Program-made: the position numbers and the translations under genes
The notes under the pieces: model-generated
Database searches by the model: none
Told to the model about the DNA's origin: nothing
The model's input: the letters and a program-made list of their open reading frames with translations, nothing else
Shown: piece after piece, positions 34,006 to 42,915 of the stretch
Layout of the letters: every line of letters starts with the position of its first letter
Position numbering within the stretch: position 1 is the stretch's first letter
Origin: Facklamia miroungae
GTDB taxonomy: Bacteria; Bacillota; Bacilli; Lactobacillales; Aerococcaceae
Assembly (NCBI RefSeq): GCF_012396555.1
Contig: NZ_JAAXPS010000006.1
Span: 29,758-93,757, forward strand
Direction: 5' to 3'
DNA: 64,000 nt

Positions 34006-34797
34006 TTATGTCTCTGTTTTCAGCCACTGTATTTCGATTCGTGCTGCTTCTTGATTTTGACTCTCATTGTAGATTGCCTGATAGGTTGTGATTTGATCCT
34101 TAGCATGATAAGAGTCTAATGCGTTATCTGAGTATGAAAGAATCCTGACTTGTTGATCACTAAGAAGCTCGTGTCCATATTTGATTTTTAGTTGTTTAAT
34201 ATGATAATGATCATTCACCCATTGAGGCAGACTGTTAATGGCCCAATTTATATACACGAGATTATTCACATGATTATTAAAATCAATATCCTCTGCTAAA
34301 ATTACTTGATTTTTCTTTTTCCAAAAGTTGAATTCTTTCGAGAGTAATAATTTAGATTTTAATACATTTTGTTGCGAGTCAATCAGGCCTAGTTCTTCCA
34401 TCCTTTTGTGATCAATACGCCCCATTTTTCTAGTTATTAAGTTAATAATGGCAAATTGAATTTGACATTCTAATAACAGCACATTCCTAGTTCGAACCTC
34501 AAACCATCGTTCCAAAAAGAAACGATTTGCTTGGATAATTTTAGTCGTCACTTCTATGTCATCACCGTAATGAGGCAATTGATTAATCATACTTATATTT
34601 TGCGTAATCACCCAACTTTCATCTTGATTCAAAAAAGGAACTGTTGAATCAAAGTGAATAGCGTGATCATGTTTTACTGAGGTTTCTAAAACCGCCTCTA
34701 ATAATTTGGTAAAGTTATTCTGCTGATGATCTGGGTCAATGAACCAATCCGCATCTATTTCAAATGCTTTAGTAAAGGAAGTCGCATTGCCTGACAT
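34006..34797 (-). CDS. Acyl-ACP thioesterase
   Basis: This 263-residue double hot-dog protein of the FatA/FatB-like bacterial family would hydrolyse acyl-ACP to free fatty acid. The second hot-dog carries AEDIDFNNHVNNLVYINWAI (Asn-His active-site segment), and the N-terminal half has SWVITQNISMINQLPHYGD. It has GGAGGG before ATG, and map follows at 45 nt. Such genes are common in Lactobacillales. The released chain length cannot be deduced. Confidence 0.88.
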   Translation of the reverse strand: MSGNATSFTKAFEIDADWFIDPDHQQNNFTKLLEAVLETSVKHDHAIHFDSTVPFLNQDESWVITQNISMINQLPHYGDDIEVTTKIIQANRFFLERWFEVRTRNVLLLECQIQFAIINLITRKMGRIDHKRMEELGLIDSQQNVLKSKLLLSKEFNFWKKKNQVILAEDIDFNNHVNNLVYINWAINSLPQWVNDHYHIKQLKIKYGHELLSDQQVRILSYSDNALDSYHAKDQITTYQAIYNESQNQEAARIEIQWLKTET

Positions 34798-34835
34798 AGA
34801 GATCCCTCCCTCGTTATGTAAATTGCTTCTTTAAA

Positions 34836-34866
34836 TTAAAAAGAGGCAGGTTCTACGAACCCGCCT
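34836..34866 (-). terminator. Terminator of the GlsB-type gene
   Basis: AGGCGGGTT / AACCTGCCT (one G-T pair) with a 5-nt loop, then CTTTTT as transcribed. Confidence 0.8.
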
Positions 34867-34885
34867 AAATAGTAAGCTAGTCTAT

Positions 34886-35125
34886 TTATTTAGTTTTCTT
34901 TAATACAAAAGATACAATAGCAATCAATATAATGGCTCCGATTAAGGCTGGGAAAATAGCGATATCAGAAACCTTAGGTCCAAAATCAGAGAAAAATTGT
35001 CCACCCACCCATGAACCGATGATACCTGCAACGATATTTCCAATGATACCACCAGGAATGTCTTTACCTAAAATCATACCTGCTAACCATCCGATAATTC
35101 CTCCAACGATTAAAGTCATAATCAT
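34886..35125 (-). CDS. GlsB/YeaQ/YmgE-family stress membrane protein
   Basis: The 79 residues are three glycine-rich hydrophobic segments (about 2-20, 25-45, 54-75) with GGIIGWLAGMILG and PGGIIGNIVAGIIGSWVGG, the transglycosylase-associated protein signature. Members rise under general or acid stress and are of unknown biochemical role. The start has GAAGGA 7 nt upstream. It has its own terminator and appears monocistronic. Confidence 0.92.
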   Translation of the reverse strand: MIMTLIVGGIIGWLAGMILGKDIPGGIIGNIVAGIIGSWVGGQFFSDFGPKVSDIAIFPALIGAIILIAIVSFVLKKTK

Positions 35126-35241
35126 TTTTATTCCTTCTTTCTCAAGTAGTTTATAAATAAAGTATATAATAAGAAAGCTTATTGTGCTAGCATTATGCTT
35201 ATTTGCTATGAATTAATCTTCAATTTTATTTAATTTGTCTT

Positions 35242-36393
35242 CTACAGATTAACTAATTTATTGAAATGCGATAATTTTTGTGCATTCAGATGAATCGTTT
35301 CTTCATAATAATCCAATAACTTTCTTGTAGCATTTTCCCAAGAATATTTTTCTGCTTCTCTTCTTGCTTTCAGACCCAACTCCTTTAATTTTAAAGGGTT
35401 ATCTAAAATTTTTAAAGCTTCAATCATTGATTCAATATTACCTGATTGATAAATCATCCCTGATTGATTAGGTTCGATCTGCTCTAAAGTTGGGCCATTT
35501 TCAGCAGCTATAACTGGTACACCTGAAGCCATTGATTCTGAAATAACCAAACCAAAAGTCTCTGAAATTGACGGGAAAATAAAAGCATCTCCTGTAGCAT
35601 AAGCCTTAGATAAAGCTTCTCCATCTAGGAAACCAGTAAATGTCGTTTTAGTTCCGTCAAACAATTCTGTCAAACGTTGCTTTTCTGGACCATCTCCTAC
35701 AATTGTTAAACATACATCATCGCGATTAGCAAAAATAGGTAGTAAATGATCTAAGTCTTTCTCGGCAGCCAATCGACCGACATAGACTAGCAATTTTTGA
35801 TCTTTTAGACCAAAAGTCCACTTTTCATAGAGCTCTTGATCAAAGAACTTAGGATGACGTTTGTTGAGGTCAATGCCTCGCGGCAAGACTCCTTCAGTAG
35901 CTATTCCCTGATCTATTAATTCTGTTTGGAGACTTTCTGAAACCGTTATATTCAAATCAGCATCTTGATGCCAAAAACGAATATAATCCCAAAGAATTGG
36001 TTTTAACAATGGTAAATTATAGTGATCAAGATAATCTGGTATATGTGTATGGTAAGAAGTTAGCAAAGGGATTTCTAACCGCTTGGCATATTTTACAGCA
36101 GAAGTTACCATAAAAAAAGGATTGACTGCATGTACAATATCCGGATTAAAGTCTTCAATAATCCTTTTCATTTTTCGTGACGGCAATCCCCAAGGTCGTG
36201 ATTTATATAAAGGAAAGGAAAAAGAATCCATTGGTATCACTTTGACACCTTGATACTCTTCAATACCAAGATCGGGCGAAACGACAACCACTTCATGTCC
36301 CAATTTTTTCATAGAAGTTGTCATATTTGCCAGGCGTGTACAAATTCCATCCGTAGCTGGCACAAAGGTTTCTGTTGCTATTAAAATTCTCAT
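35242..36393 (-). CDS. Glycosyltransferase family 4 (SQD2/MgtA-like)
   Basis: The 383 residues have the N-terminal segment ETFVPATDGICTRLANM (typical of membrane glycolipid synthases of the SQD2/MgtA group), TSYHTHIPDYL near 118-128, and the C-terminal donor site FPSISETFGLVISESMASGVP. It therefore probably glycosylates a lipid (diacylglycerol or a glycolipid anchor), but this rests on motif resemblance. AAGGAG precedes ATG. There is no partner transferase nearby. Confidence 0.85.
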   Translation of the reverse strand: MRILIATETFVPATDGICTRLANMTTSMKKLGHEVVVVSPDLGIEEYQGVKVIPMDSFSFPLYKSRPWGLPSRKMKRIIEDFNPDIVHAVNPFFMVTSAVKYAKRLEIPLLTSYHTHIPDYLDHYNLPLLKPILWDYIRFWHQDADLNITVSESLQTELIDQGIATEGVLPRGIDLNKRHPKFFDQELYEKWTFGLKDQKLLVYVGRLAAEKDLDHLLPIFANRDDVCLTIVGDGPEKQRLTELFDGTKTTFTGFLDGEALSKAYATGDAFIFPSISETFGLVISESMASGVPVIAAENGPTLEQIEPNQSGMIYQSGNIESMIEALKILDNPLKLKELGLKARREAEKYSWENATRKLLDYYEETIHLNAQKLSHFNKLVNL

Positions 36394-36495
36394 GTCACTA
36401 CTCCTTTACCTTTTTGTTATATGCTTCTTAATCATTATAACGTAAGGTTAAAAAGATACTATAAATTTATTGTAAAGTTTAGGTAAAGCTTGCTA

Positions 36496-37761
36496 TTAAT
36501 CTTTCTTGCGTGGTTTGCCGATGTTTTTAGTGTTTCGTTTGCGCTTTTTCTTTTTGGTTTTTATTGTTAATTTGCTCTTTTGTGCCTGCGGTCTTTTTTT
36601 AGGTTTTTTCTTGATTTCGTGTTTCTTATCTTCTTCAGCTGGTTTTTCGCTTAATAATTGCCGGTTATATAGTACTCGTTCTTCTAATAGAATTTTACTA
36701 TCTTTGAGCATATTCCTTAGATTGAACCCTTCTTGTTGATTAACTATGGATATAACACATCCTTCTTTGTTCATTCGTCCAGTTCGTCCAGAACGGTGAA
36801 AATAAATGCGTACATTATCAGCAGCATTATAATGAATGACATAAGGCACATCTTCTATATCCAGGCCTCTTGAAGCTAGGTCAGTTGTTAATAAGTAGAC
36901 AGATTTTTGTTGCCGAAACTGCTCTAAAGCTATTTGTCTTTCCTGATTAGACAACTGACTATGTAGAACCGAAACTGGCAATCGCTCAAAAATTAACTTT
37001 GCAGCTGCCCTTTCTAAATCACTGATTTGATCAAAGAAAACAATTGCTTGCATACTCTCTATTTGAGCTAGGCGTTTCAAAGTCTCTGTCTTCTGACGAT
37101 TATTAACTTCCATTACTATATGGTCTGTTTTAAGATTGGCTGAAGCCATCGAAACTTCAAGCTTTTCAATTTCATAGCTTTTTTCAGTAAGATAATTTAG
37201 AAAATCTTCACTTTTCGTTGCAGAGAAGAAATACCGCTGAATATCTTTCATTAAACGTTTCTCAATCAGATTGATATCAGTTATTTGCTGTTCTCCTTTT
37301 GAAAATAAGTAGTCTGCTTCATCATATACTAGCCATTCAACAGTATGGACTTTCAACTTAGATGTTTGTTTTAATAATTCATTAAATCGACCTGGCGTAG
37401 CTACAATTAACTCTGGTTTGTTCTTCAACTTTTCAATTTGTCGTTTTACATTCGCTCCTCCTACTATACTCATACAAGTAATTCCAACCAATTGACTCCA
37501 CTCATCAGCTACTAAGAATATTTGTTGTGCTAATTCTTGCGTAGGAGCAAAAATAATCGCTTGTAATCGATGATTAGGTTCAAGCCTTTCAAGCGTAGGA
37601 AGTAAGTACGCTAATGTTTTCCCCGTTCCTGTCGGCGAAATGGCAACCACTGATTCTTTATTTTTAAAGAAAGGATAGACCTGTTTTTGAATAGGTGTTG
37701 CTTCTGAAAACTTCTTTTCATTCCAATACTTTTTAAGTTGAGGATTAAATAATTCTTTCAT
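36496..37761 (-). CDS. DEAD-box RNA helicase (CshB-like)
   Basis: The 421 residues contain the Q motif (FSEATPIQKQVYPF), SPTGTGKT (motif I, about 40-47), APTQELAQQ (Ia), TPGR, DEAD (in VYDEADYLF), SAT (III), and TTDLASRGLDIEDV and HRSGRTGR (V, VI). The last 45 residues are a Lys/Arg-rich tail (KKKPKKRPQAQKSK...) that should bind RNA. It resembles Bacillus CshB, a cold-shock and ribosome-related helicase. A moderately strong hairpin (37783-37815) separates it from the upstream oxidoreductase gene. Confidence 0.93.
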   Translation of the reverse strand: MKELFNPQLKKYWNEKKFSEATPIQKQVYPFFKNKESVVAISPTGTGKTLAYLLPTLERLEPNHRLQAIIFAPTQELAQQIFLVADEWSQLVGITCMSIVGGANVKRQIEKLKNKPELIVATPGRFNELLKQTSKLKVHTVEWLVYDEADYLFSKGEQQITDINLIEKRLMKDIQRYFFSATKSEDFLNYLTEKSYEIEKLEVSMASANLKTDHIVMEVNNRQKTETLKRLAQIESMQAIVFFDQISDLERAAAKLIFERLPVSVLHSQLSNQERQIALEQFRQQKSVYLLTTDLASRGLDIEDVPYVIHYNAADNVRIYFHRSGRTGRMNKEGCVISIVNQQEGFNLRNMLKDSKILLEERVLYNRQLLSEKPAEEDKKHEIKKKPKKRPQAQKSKLTIKTKKKKRKRNTKNIGKPRKKD

Positions 37762-37782
37762 ACAAACTCCTTTTTCATGAAA

Positions 37783-37815
37783 GAACGGCTAAAAGTCAAA
37801 GACTTCTAACCGTTC
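37783..37815 (-). terminator. Hairpin after the Gfo/Idh gene, weak terminator
   Basis: 15-bp arms with one mismatch around a 3-nt loop (AAA/TTT). The following T-run is short (TTCTTTC), so read-through into the helicase gene is likely. Confidence 0.5.
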
Positions 37816-37822
37816 GAGGATC

Positions 37823-38833
37823 TTAGTATAGTTTTGCGGACTGACGCAATAACTCAAGTACTTGAACAACTTGTAAAGATAACTGTCTCCAGTTCTCATA
37901 GCGAATTTCCTGATGAATTGTTTTCTCTTGCACAACCATGTCCGCAAAAGTTAATAATTCATCAAACATAGGATTGGCAGGCAAATAATCAATGATTTGA
38001 GCTTTTTTACCTTCTTTATTTATTAAACTCACTTTTGTCAAGCGTGATATATCATCAATAAGGAAGGTCTCATCGCCAACATAAATTTCACTAGGCATCA
38101 CGGAATGAACAGCTTTTGAAACAAAAATAGAAACTTGAGTCTGTGGATACTTCAAAAGAACATTGCCATAAAGATCGATTTGGCGTCCATCATCGATCGC
38201 ATGATAATGCACGGATTCAGGAAGGCCGAATAGATCTAAGGCAATATACAAAGGATATACTCCTAAATCCATCAAAGAACCTCCATGAAAATCAGCATTA
38301 AAAACATTAGGAACTTGCCAACCTTTTTCTTTAGATTCTAAGTAAGTTTCATATCTTGAAGAATATTGCCCCATATTAAAATTTGCTCCAAAAAAGGGTA
38401 ATTCTAGATCATTCATTTTATGCTGAATCAAAGGACGTAATCGACTATAATTTCGACTATGGTAATGCATTGCAGCTTCAAAAACGTAAACACCTACTTC
38501 ATCAGCCTGTGAGTACAACTCATGCCATTGAGCAGATGACGAGACCATTGGCTTTTCAACAATAACATGCTTTTTGGCTTTTACTGCTTGGATAGCTTGC
38601 TGAAAGTGTAAAGAATTAGGGCTAGCGATATAAATTAGATCGATATCCGGATCGAATAGGATATTGTTTAACTCATTAGTATAATAATCTGCTTCAAATT
38701 TTTGAGCAAATTGCTTCGCAGTGTCAATATATCTTGAGTATACTGCTTTAAGATGGTAACGCTGTGTCAACTGAGCCGCATTAATCATTTGTTCAGTAAT
38801 CCACGAGCTACCAATCGTCGCATAGTTCAACAT
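37823..38833 (-). CDS. Gfo/Idh/MocA-family oxidoreductase
   Basis: The 336 residues contain an N-terminal NAD(P)-binding fold (LNYATIGSSWITEQM, where the usual GxGxIA glycines are reduced to GSSWIT), IASPNSLHFQQAIQA, and the family motif HVIVEKPM near 91-98. The C-terminal half holds the DLGVYPL segment. Such enzymes act on sugars or inositols; no sugar operon surrounds it, so the substrate is unknown. It follows the M3 peptidase gene by 24 nt. Confidence 0.9.
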   Translation of the reverse strand: MLNYATIGSSWITEQMINAAQLTQRYHLKAVYSRYIDTAKQFAQKFEADYYTNELNNILFDPDIDLIYIASPNSLHFQQAIQAVKAKKHVIVEKPMVSSSAQWHELYSQADEVGVYVFEAAMHYHSRNYSRLRPLIQHKMNDLELPFFGANFNMGQYSSRYETYLESKEKGWQVPNVFNADFHGGSLMDLGVYPLYIALDLFGLPESVHYHAIDDGRQIDLYGNVLLKYPQTQVSIFVSKAVHSVMPSEIYVGDETFLIDDISRLTKVSLINKEGKKAQIIDYLPANPMFDELLTFADMVVQEKTIHQEIRYENWRQLSLQVVQVLELLRQSAKLY

Positions 38834-38857
38834 CTGAAACTCTCCTTTAGGATAAAA

Positions 38858-40561
38858 CTATTTTCTTAGAGTTGCTTCATCAACTTGATCTAAATAGGCT
38901 TCAATACTGGCCAATGTATCCGCAAGATTACCTTTTTCAAATGGAGACTTCAGGTTTCCTGTTGCAATGATCTCAGTGAATGTCTGAGTTCCACCAACTT
39001 TACAAATATTTAAATAATCTTCCCAAGCTTTTGGATCATGATCTACTTGACTGCGTTTCCAGAATTGGAAAGCACATACTTGGGCAAGAGTATAATCAAT
39101 ATAATAGAAAGGCATTGTGAAAATATGCAATTGTTTAAACCACCAACCACCATTTTCATAAAACTCATTGCCTTGATAATCAATCCAAGGAGTATATATT
39201 TTTTCTAACTTTCTCCATGCTTGACGGCGTTCTTCTGGTGTCATGTTTGGATTTTCGTATACTTCATGTTGGAAATGATCCACACATACGCCATATGGAA
39301 TAAATTGAACAGCACCAGCTAAATGCTGATATTTAAATTTTTCAATGCTATCACCGAAAAAGTTTTTCATCCATGGCCATGTTAAAAACTCCATCGACAT
39401 TGAATGGATTTCACAGGATTCTAAAGTAGGCCATACAGCTTCAGGCGTTTGAATCCATCTCGAATTGTATACTTGGAATGCATGTCCTGCCTCATGAGTC
39501 AAAACTTCAACGTCATGAGAAGTTCCATTAAAGTTGGCAAAAATATAAGGTGTCTTATAATTTGGAAGGTAAGTACAATAGCCACCTGTATCTTTACCTG
39601 GTTTTGATTCTAAATCGAGCACATCGTGATCGATGAGCAAATCAATGAATTCACCTGTTTCTGGTGATAGTTCATGATACATTTCAACACCTTTAGCAAC
39701 TATTTCTTCAGGACTTCCCTCTGGCTTAGCGTTACCAGTTGGGAATGTTAGACCTAAGTCATAGAAAGCTAACTTATCCAAGCCTAGACGCTCACGTTGA
39801 CGTTCAAAAAGTTTCTCTGCTAAAGGAACAACGTGTTTTTGAACTTCTTGACGATAAACTTCGACATCCTTGCGGTCGTAATCTAAGCGTGCCATCCGGG
39901 CATAACCTACTTCAACAAAGTCTTTGAAACCGAGTGTCGTAGCAATCTCATGACGCGTTTTAACTAACTGGTCATAAATTCGGTCAAATTCATCCTGGCG
40001 CTCAAGATACCAATCAGTGATTAATTCAGAAGTTTCTTTACGTACCTTACGATCTTTATCTTGTGTGAAAGCCCCAATTGATGAAAGGTTATAGATTTCT
40101 CCCTTGTATTCAATCTCGGCAGAAGCTTTTAACTTACCATATTCTGAAACTAAACGATTTTCCTTTTGTAAAAGAGGAATAATTTCACTTGAAAAAATTT
40201 TCAAATGATTCTCTGCCAGTTTAAAGAAGGTATGGGGTAAAACTTCTTCTAATTCTTTACGGTAATTAGAATCGAGTACGGCACGGTAGTACTCACTTTC
40301 CCACTCACTAATTAGTGGTGAATTTTCATCCCAAAAATCGGTCTCATCTGAATAAAACTTATCGCGGGTGTCAACTGAATGACGGATTGAAGTTAACGTC
40401 GAATTCGTTTCAATATCTCTTTGTAGGTCCTGAATTGCTTTTACAGCAGCAATTGCTTCATCCGCAGATTGAGCTTCTTTTATTTCTGTGATGTGTGTTT
40501 TAAATTTTGTTCTTAGTTCACCCATATCTGGACGTTTGTACTCGAAATCATTGAATTTCAT
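38858..40561 (-). CDS. M3-family oligoendopeptidase (non-PepF type)
   Basis: This 567-residue zinc peptidase has HEAGH in VLTHEAGHAFQVYNSR and a downstream Glu in WPTLESCEIHSM. It belongs to the M3 group that is distinct from PepF (opening MKFNDFEYKRPDMGELRTKF). The start at 40561 follows AGGGAG by 9 nt; the open frame to 40651 lacks support. It has its own promoter at 40596-40624. It is only distantly similar to PepF at 2704-4521. Confidence 0.92.
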   Translation of the reverse strand: MKFNDFEYKRPDMGELRTKFKTHITEIKEAQSADEAIAAVKAIQDLQRDIETNSTLTSIRHSVDTRDKFYSDETDFWDENSPLISEWESEYYRAVLDSNYRKELEEVLPHTFFKLAENHLKIFSSEIIPLLQKENRLVSEYGKLKASAEIEYKGEIYNLSSIGAFTQDKDRKVRKETSELITDWYLERQDEFDRIYDQLVKTRHEIATTLGFKDFVEVGYARMARLDYDRKDVEVYRQEVQKHVVPLAEKLFERQRERLGLDKLAFYDLGLTFPTGNAKPEGSPEEIVAKGVEMYHELSPETGEFIDLLIDHDVLDLESKPGKDTGGYCTYLPNYKTPYIFANFNGTSHDVEVLTHEAGHAFQVYNSRWIQTPEAVWPTLESCEIHSMSMEFLTWPWMKNFFGDSIEKFKYQHLAGAVQFIPYGVCVDHFQHEVYENPNMTPEERRQAWRKLEKIYTPWIDYQGNEFYENGGWWFKQLHIFTMPFYYIDYTLAQVCAFQFWKRSQVDHDPKAWEDYLNICKVGGTQTFTEIIATGNLKSPFEKGNLADTLASIEAYLDQVDEATLRK

Positions 40562-40595
40562 TTTTACACTCCCTTTGTTAATCATCATTATTATT

Positions 40596-40624
40596 ATTAT
40601 ACCACAGCTACTTTTTACTGGAAA
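40596..40624 (-). promoter_or_regulatory. Promoter of the M3 peptidase gene
   Basis: TTTCCA, 17-bp spacer, TATAAT with TG extension on the minus strand. An ATT trinucleotide run lies just downstream in the leader. Confidence 0.62.
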
Positions 40625-40655
40625 CGATTTAAAATTAAACTTCCTTGACACGTTT

Positions 40656-40664
40656 TGCTATACT
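40656..40664 (+). promoter_or_regulatory. Extended -10 promoter of the 40695-uvrC unit
   Basis: TGCTATACT, 31 nt before the start. A TTGACA at 40645-40650 is too close to serve as -35 for it. Confidence 0.5.
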
Positions 40665-40694
40665 AGAAGTAAGTGAATTTAAAGGAGCATATCG

Positions 40695-41018
40695 ATGTCT
40701 GAAAAATTTCAGTATAAGGGGCAAGTTTCTTACCAAAAAATAATCAAGGCCAGTGATCCCACATTGGTCTTATTTAAATTAAAATTGATTGACCATCCTC
40801 TTAATCCAACAAACCTAATTGGCAAAGAATTTACTGCCCTAATCGCTCGAAAAGCACTAACATTTATGTTTGAAGTCATAATTGGCGACTACATTCTAAT
40901 TTATGGCCACTTTAATGCTAAAAATCAGTTTATTACCGAAAAATATCTCATTGAAAAAAGAATGCCTCGCTCCTATGAAAAAATTATTAAACAACTTCCG
41001 CCTCACAAAAATCTATAG
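40695..41018 (+). CDS. Unknown small protein, possibly OB-fold, upstream of uvrC
   Basis: The 107 residues have no membrane segment and no signal peptide. The middle (LVLFKLKLIDHP, KEFTALIARKALTFMFEVIIGDYILIYGHF, QFITEKYLIEK) alternates strands like a short OB fold, with the GDYILIYGHFNAKNQF turn resembling single-strand-binding-type beta barrels. It has AAAGGAG before ATG, and uvrC begins 16 nt after its stop, so it is probably cotranscribed with the repair nuclease. A nucleic-acid role is a guess from fold and context. Confidence 0.7.
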   Translation: MSEKFQYKGQVSYQKIIKASDPTLVLFKLKLIDHPLNPTNLIGKEFTALIARKALTFMFEVIIGDYILIYGHFNAKNQFITEKYLIEKRMPRSYEKIIKQLPPHKNL

Positions 41019-41033
41019 AAAGGAGGACAATCA

Positions 41034-42848
41034 TTGACCACTGAAAGCCCAGAAGAAATTCGTCACAAGATTGAACAACGACTACCTCTTTTGCCAGATC
41101 TTCCTGGATGTTACTTAATGAAAGATGCCAGTGACAAAATTATTTATGTAGGTAAGGCAAAAAATTTAAAAAACCGTGTTCGTTCCTATTTTAGAGGGGC
41201 GCATGATACCAAAACAACAAAGCTCGTTTCTGAAATCCATCATTTTGAGACAATTGTTACTAATTCCAATAAGGAAGCTTTAATTCTTGAAATTAATCTG
41301 ATACAACAATACAAGCCTCAATATAATATTAAGCTTAAAGAGGGTAGTATGTATCCCTATTTAAAAATTACAAATGAAAAAGATCCCCAATTAATCATTA
41401 CCAGCCAAGTTTTGAAAGATGGCGGCCAATATTTTGGCCCCTTTCCTAATGTCCAAGCCGCAACAGCTACACAGCAATTACTGCATAAAATTTATCCTCT
41501 AAGACGGTGTAGCAAAAATGAAAAACGTGCTTGTTTTTATTATCATTTAGGACAATGTATTGGTTGCTGCGATCATCCTGTCTCAAAAGATGCTTATCAA
41601 AAACAAATTAATCGGATCAAACGCTTCTTCAATGGTGAGGTAGGTCCAATTAAAAATGATTTAAAAAGAAAGATGGAAGAGGCTGCTGAAAAATTAGATT
41701 TTGAACAAGCAGCTGATTTACGTGATCAAATTGAATACATTGAAACCACCGTCGAACGTCAAACAGTTATGAGTCAAGATTATGATAATATGGATGTCTT
41801 TAACTATTATTATGATAAGGGATGGATTTCAATTCAAGCCTTCATGCTACGACAAGGCTCAATTTTAAAGCGGAAAGCAGCACTTTTCCCAAGCTATGGT
41901 GAAAAAGAACCGGACAATGAATTAACAACCTATATCGCTCGCTTTTACAAAGAACAAAATAATGTCCTACCCAAAGCAATCCTTGTTCCACCAGCAGTCG
42001 ATCAAGAAGTTTTAGAAGCGATATTTGAAATTCCTGTTCAAACTCCACTGCGAGGCAAGAAAAAATCGATGCTCGATTTATGTGAAAAGAATGCCAAACT
42101 AGCTTTAGATGAGAAATTTCGTTTAATTGAAGCAAGCACTCGCAAAACCCTTGGGGCAATTGAAGAGCTTGCAGATGCCCTTCAAATCCCACAAGCCAAT
42201 TATATTGAGGCCTTTGATCATTCGCATATTCAAGGCGTTCATACCGTTTCAGGAATGGTGGTGTATCAAAACGGAAAGCCCGATCGGAAGAATTATCGAA
42301 AGTTCAAGATAAAAAGTAGTGAAGGTGCGAATGAATTTGCTCATTCACAGGAAGTTATTAGACGGCGCTATACACGACTGTTAAAAGAAAACAAACCACT
42401 ACCAGACCTGATCTTGATGGATGGTGGTATAATTCAAGTCAGAGCCGCCAGAGATGTACTTGAAAATGAGCTAGATTTGTCTATTCCTGTAGCTGGAATG
42501 GTCAAAAATGATAAGCATAAAACAGCCTCCTTGCTTGATGGTAGCAAGGAAAAAATTGTCGAACTGAACCCTCGCTCTCAAGCTTTCCATTTTATTCAAA
42601 GAGTTCAAGAGGAAGTCCATCGTTATGCTATTTCTTATCACCGTCAAATCAGAGCTAAAAACCAAGTAGCATCGATCTTAGACACCATACCAGGTGTAGG
42701 ACCTGCTACACGGTCAAAATTGTTAAAACATTTTAAATCATTACAAAAAATTAAGGAAGCAGATGTAGAAAACCTTAGAAAATTAGGAATTACACGTCCC
42801 GTCGCAAAAAGAATTATTGAGTTTCTCAATAATCCAGAGCGTGTTTAA
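41034..42848 (+). CDS. uvrC: Excinuclease ABC subunit C
   Basis: UvrC makes both incisions in nucleotide excision repair. The 604 residues comprise the GIY-YIG nuclease (GCYLMKDASDKIIYVGKAKNL, about 25-45), the UVR domain (about 203-240, RKMEEAAEKLDFEQAADL), the RNase H-like endonuclease domain (FDHSHIQGVHTVSGMVVY) and C-terminal helix-hairpin-helix motifs (DTIPGVGPATRSKLLKHF). The start is TTG at 41034, 7 nt after AAAGGAGG; no nearby ATG suits. It ends in a strong terminator. Confidence 0.97.
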   Translation: MTTESPEEIRHKIEQRLPLLPDLPGCYLMKDASDKIIYVGKAKNLKNRVRSYFRGAHDTKTTKLVSEIHHFETIVTNSNKEALILEINLIQQYKPQYNIKLKEGSMYPYLKITNEKDPQLIITSQVLKDGGQYFGPFPNVQAATATQQLLHKIYPLRRCSKNEKRACFYYHLGQCIGCCDHPVSKDAYQKQINRIKRFFNGEVGPIKNDLKRKMEEAAEKLDFEQAADLRDQIEYIETTVERQTVMSQDYDNMDVFNYYYDKGWISIQAFMLRQGSILKRKAALFPSYGEKEPDNELTTYIARFYKEQNNVLPKAILVPPAVDQEVLEAIFEIPVQTPLRGKKKSMLDLCEKNAKLALDEKFRLIEASTRKTLGAIEELADALQIPQANYIEAFDHSHIQGVHTVSGMVVYQNGKPDRKNYRKFKIKSSEGANEFAHSQEVIRRRYTRLLKENKPLPDLILMDGGIIQVRAARDVLENELDLSIPVAGMVKNDKHKTASLLDGSKEKIVELNPRSQAFHFIQRVQEEVHRYAISYHRQIRAKNQVASILDTIPGVGPATRSKLLKHFKSLQKIKEADVENLRKLGITRPVAKRIIEFLNNPERV

Positions 42849-42861
42849 TTTATTAAATTTA

Positions 42862-42907
42862 TTATAAAAAAGCTAGGTTGAGGGATGTCAACCTAGCTTT
42901 TTTATAA
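42862..42907. terminator. Strong bidirectional terminator between uvrC and yitT-type gene
   Basis: Perfect 20-bp arms (42862-42881 / 42888-42907) with a 6-nt loop GGGATG. A-rich and T-rich ends serve both strands. Confidence 0.93.
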
Positions 42908-42915
42908 TGAATAGC

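Noticed and set aside
40579..40604. ATT trinucleotide run in the M3 peptidase leader as a phase-variation repeat
   Set aside because: Only about five units and outside the -35/-10 spacer and coding region; too short to support phase variation.
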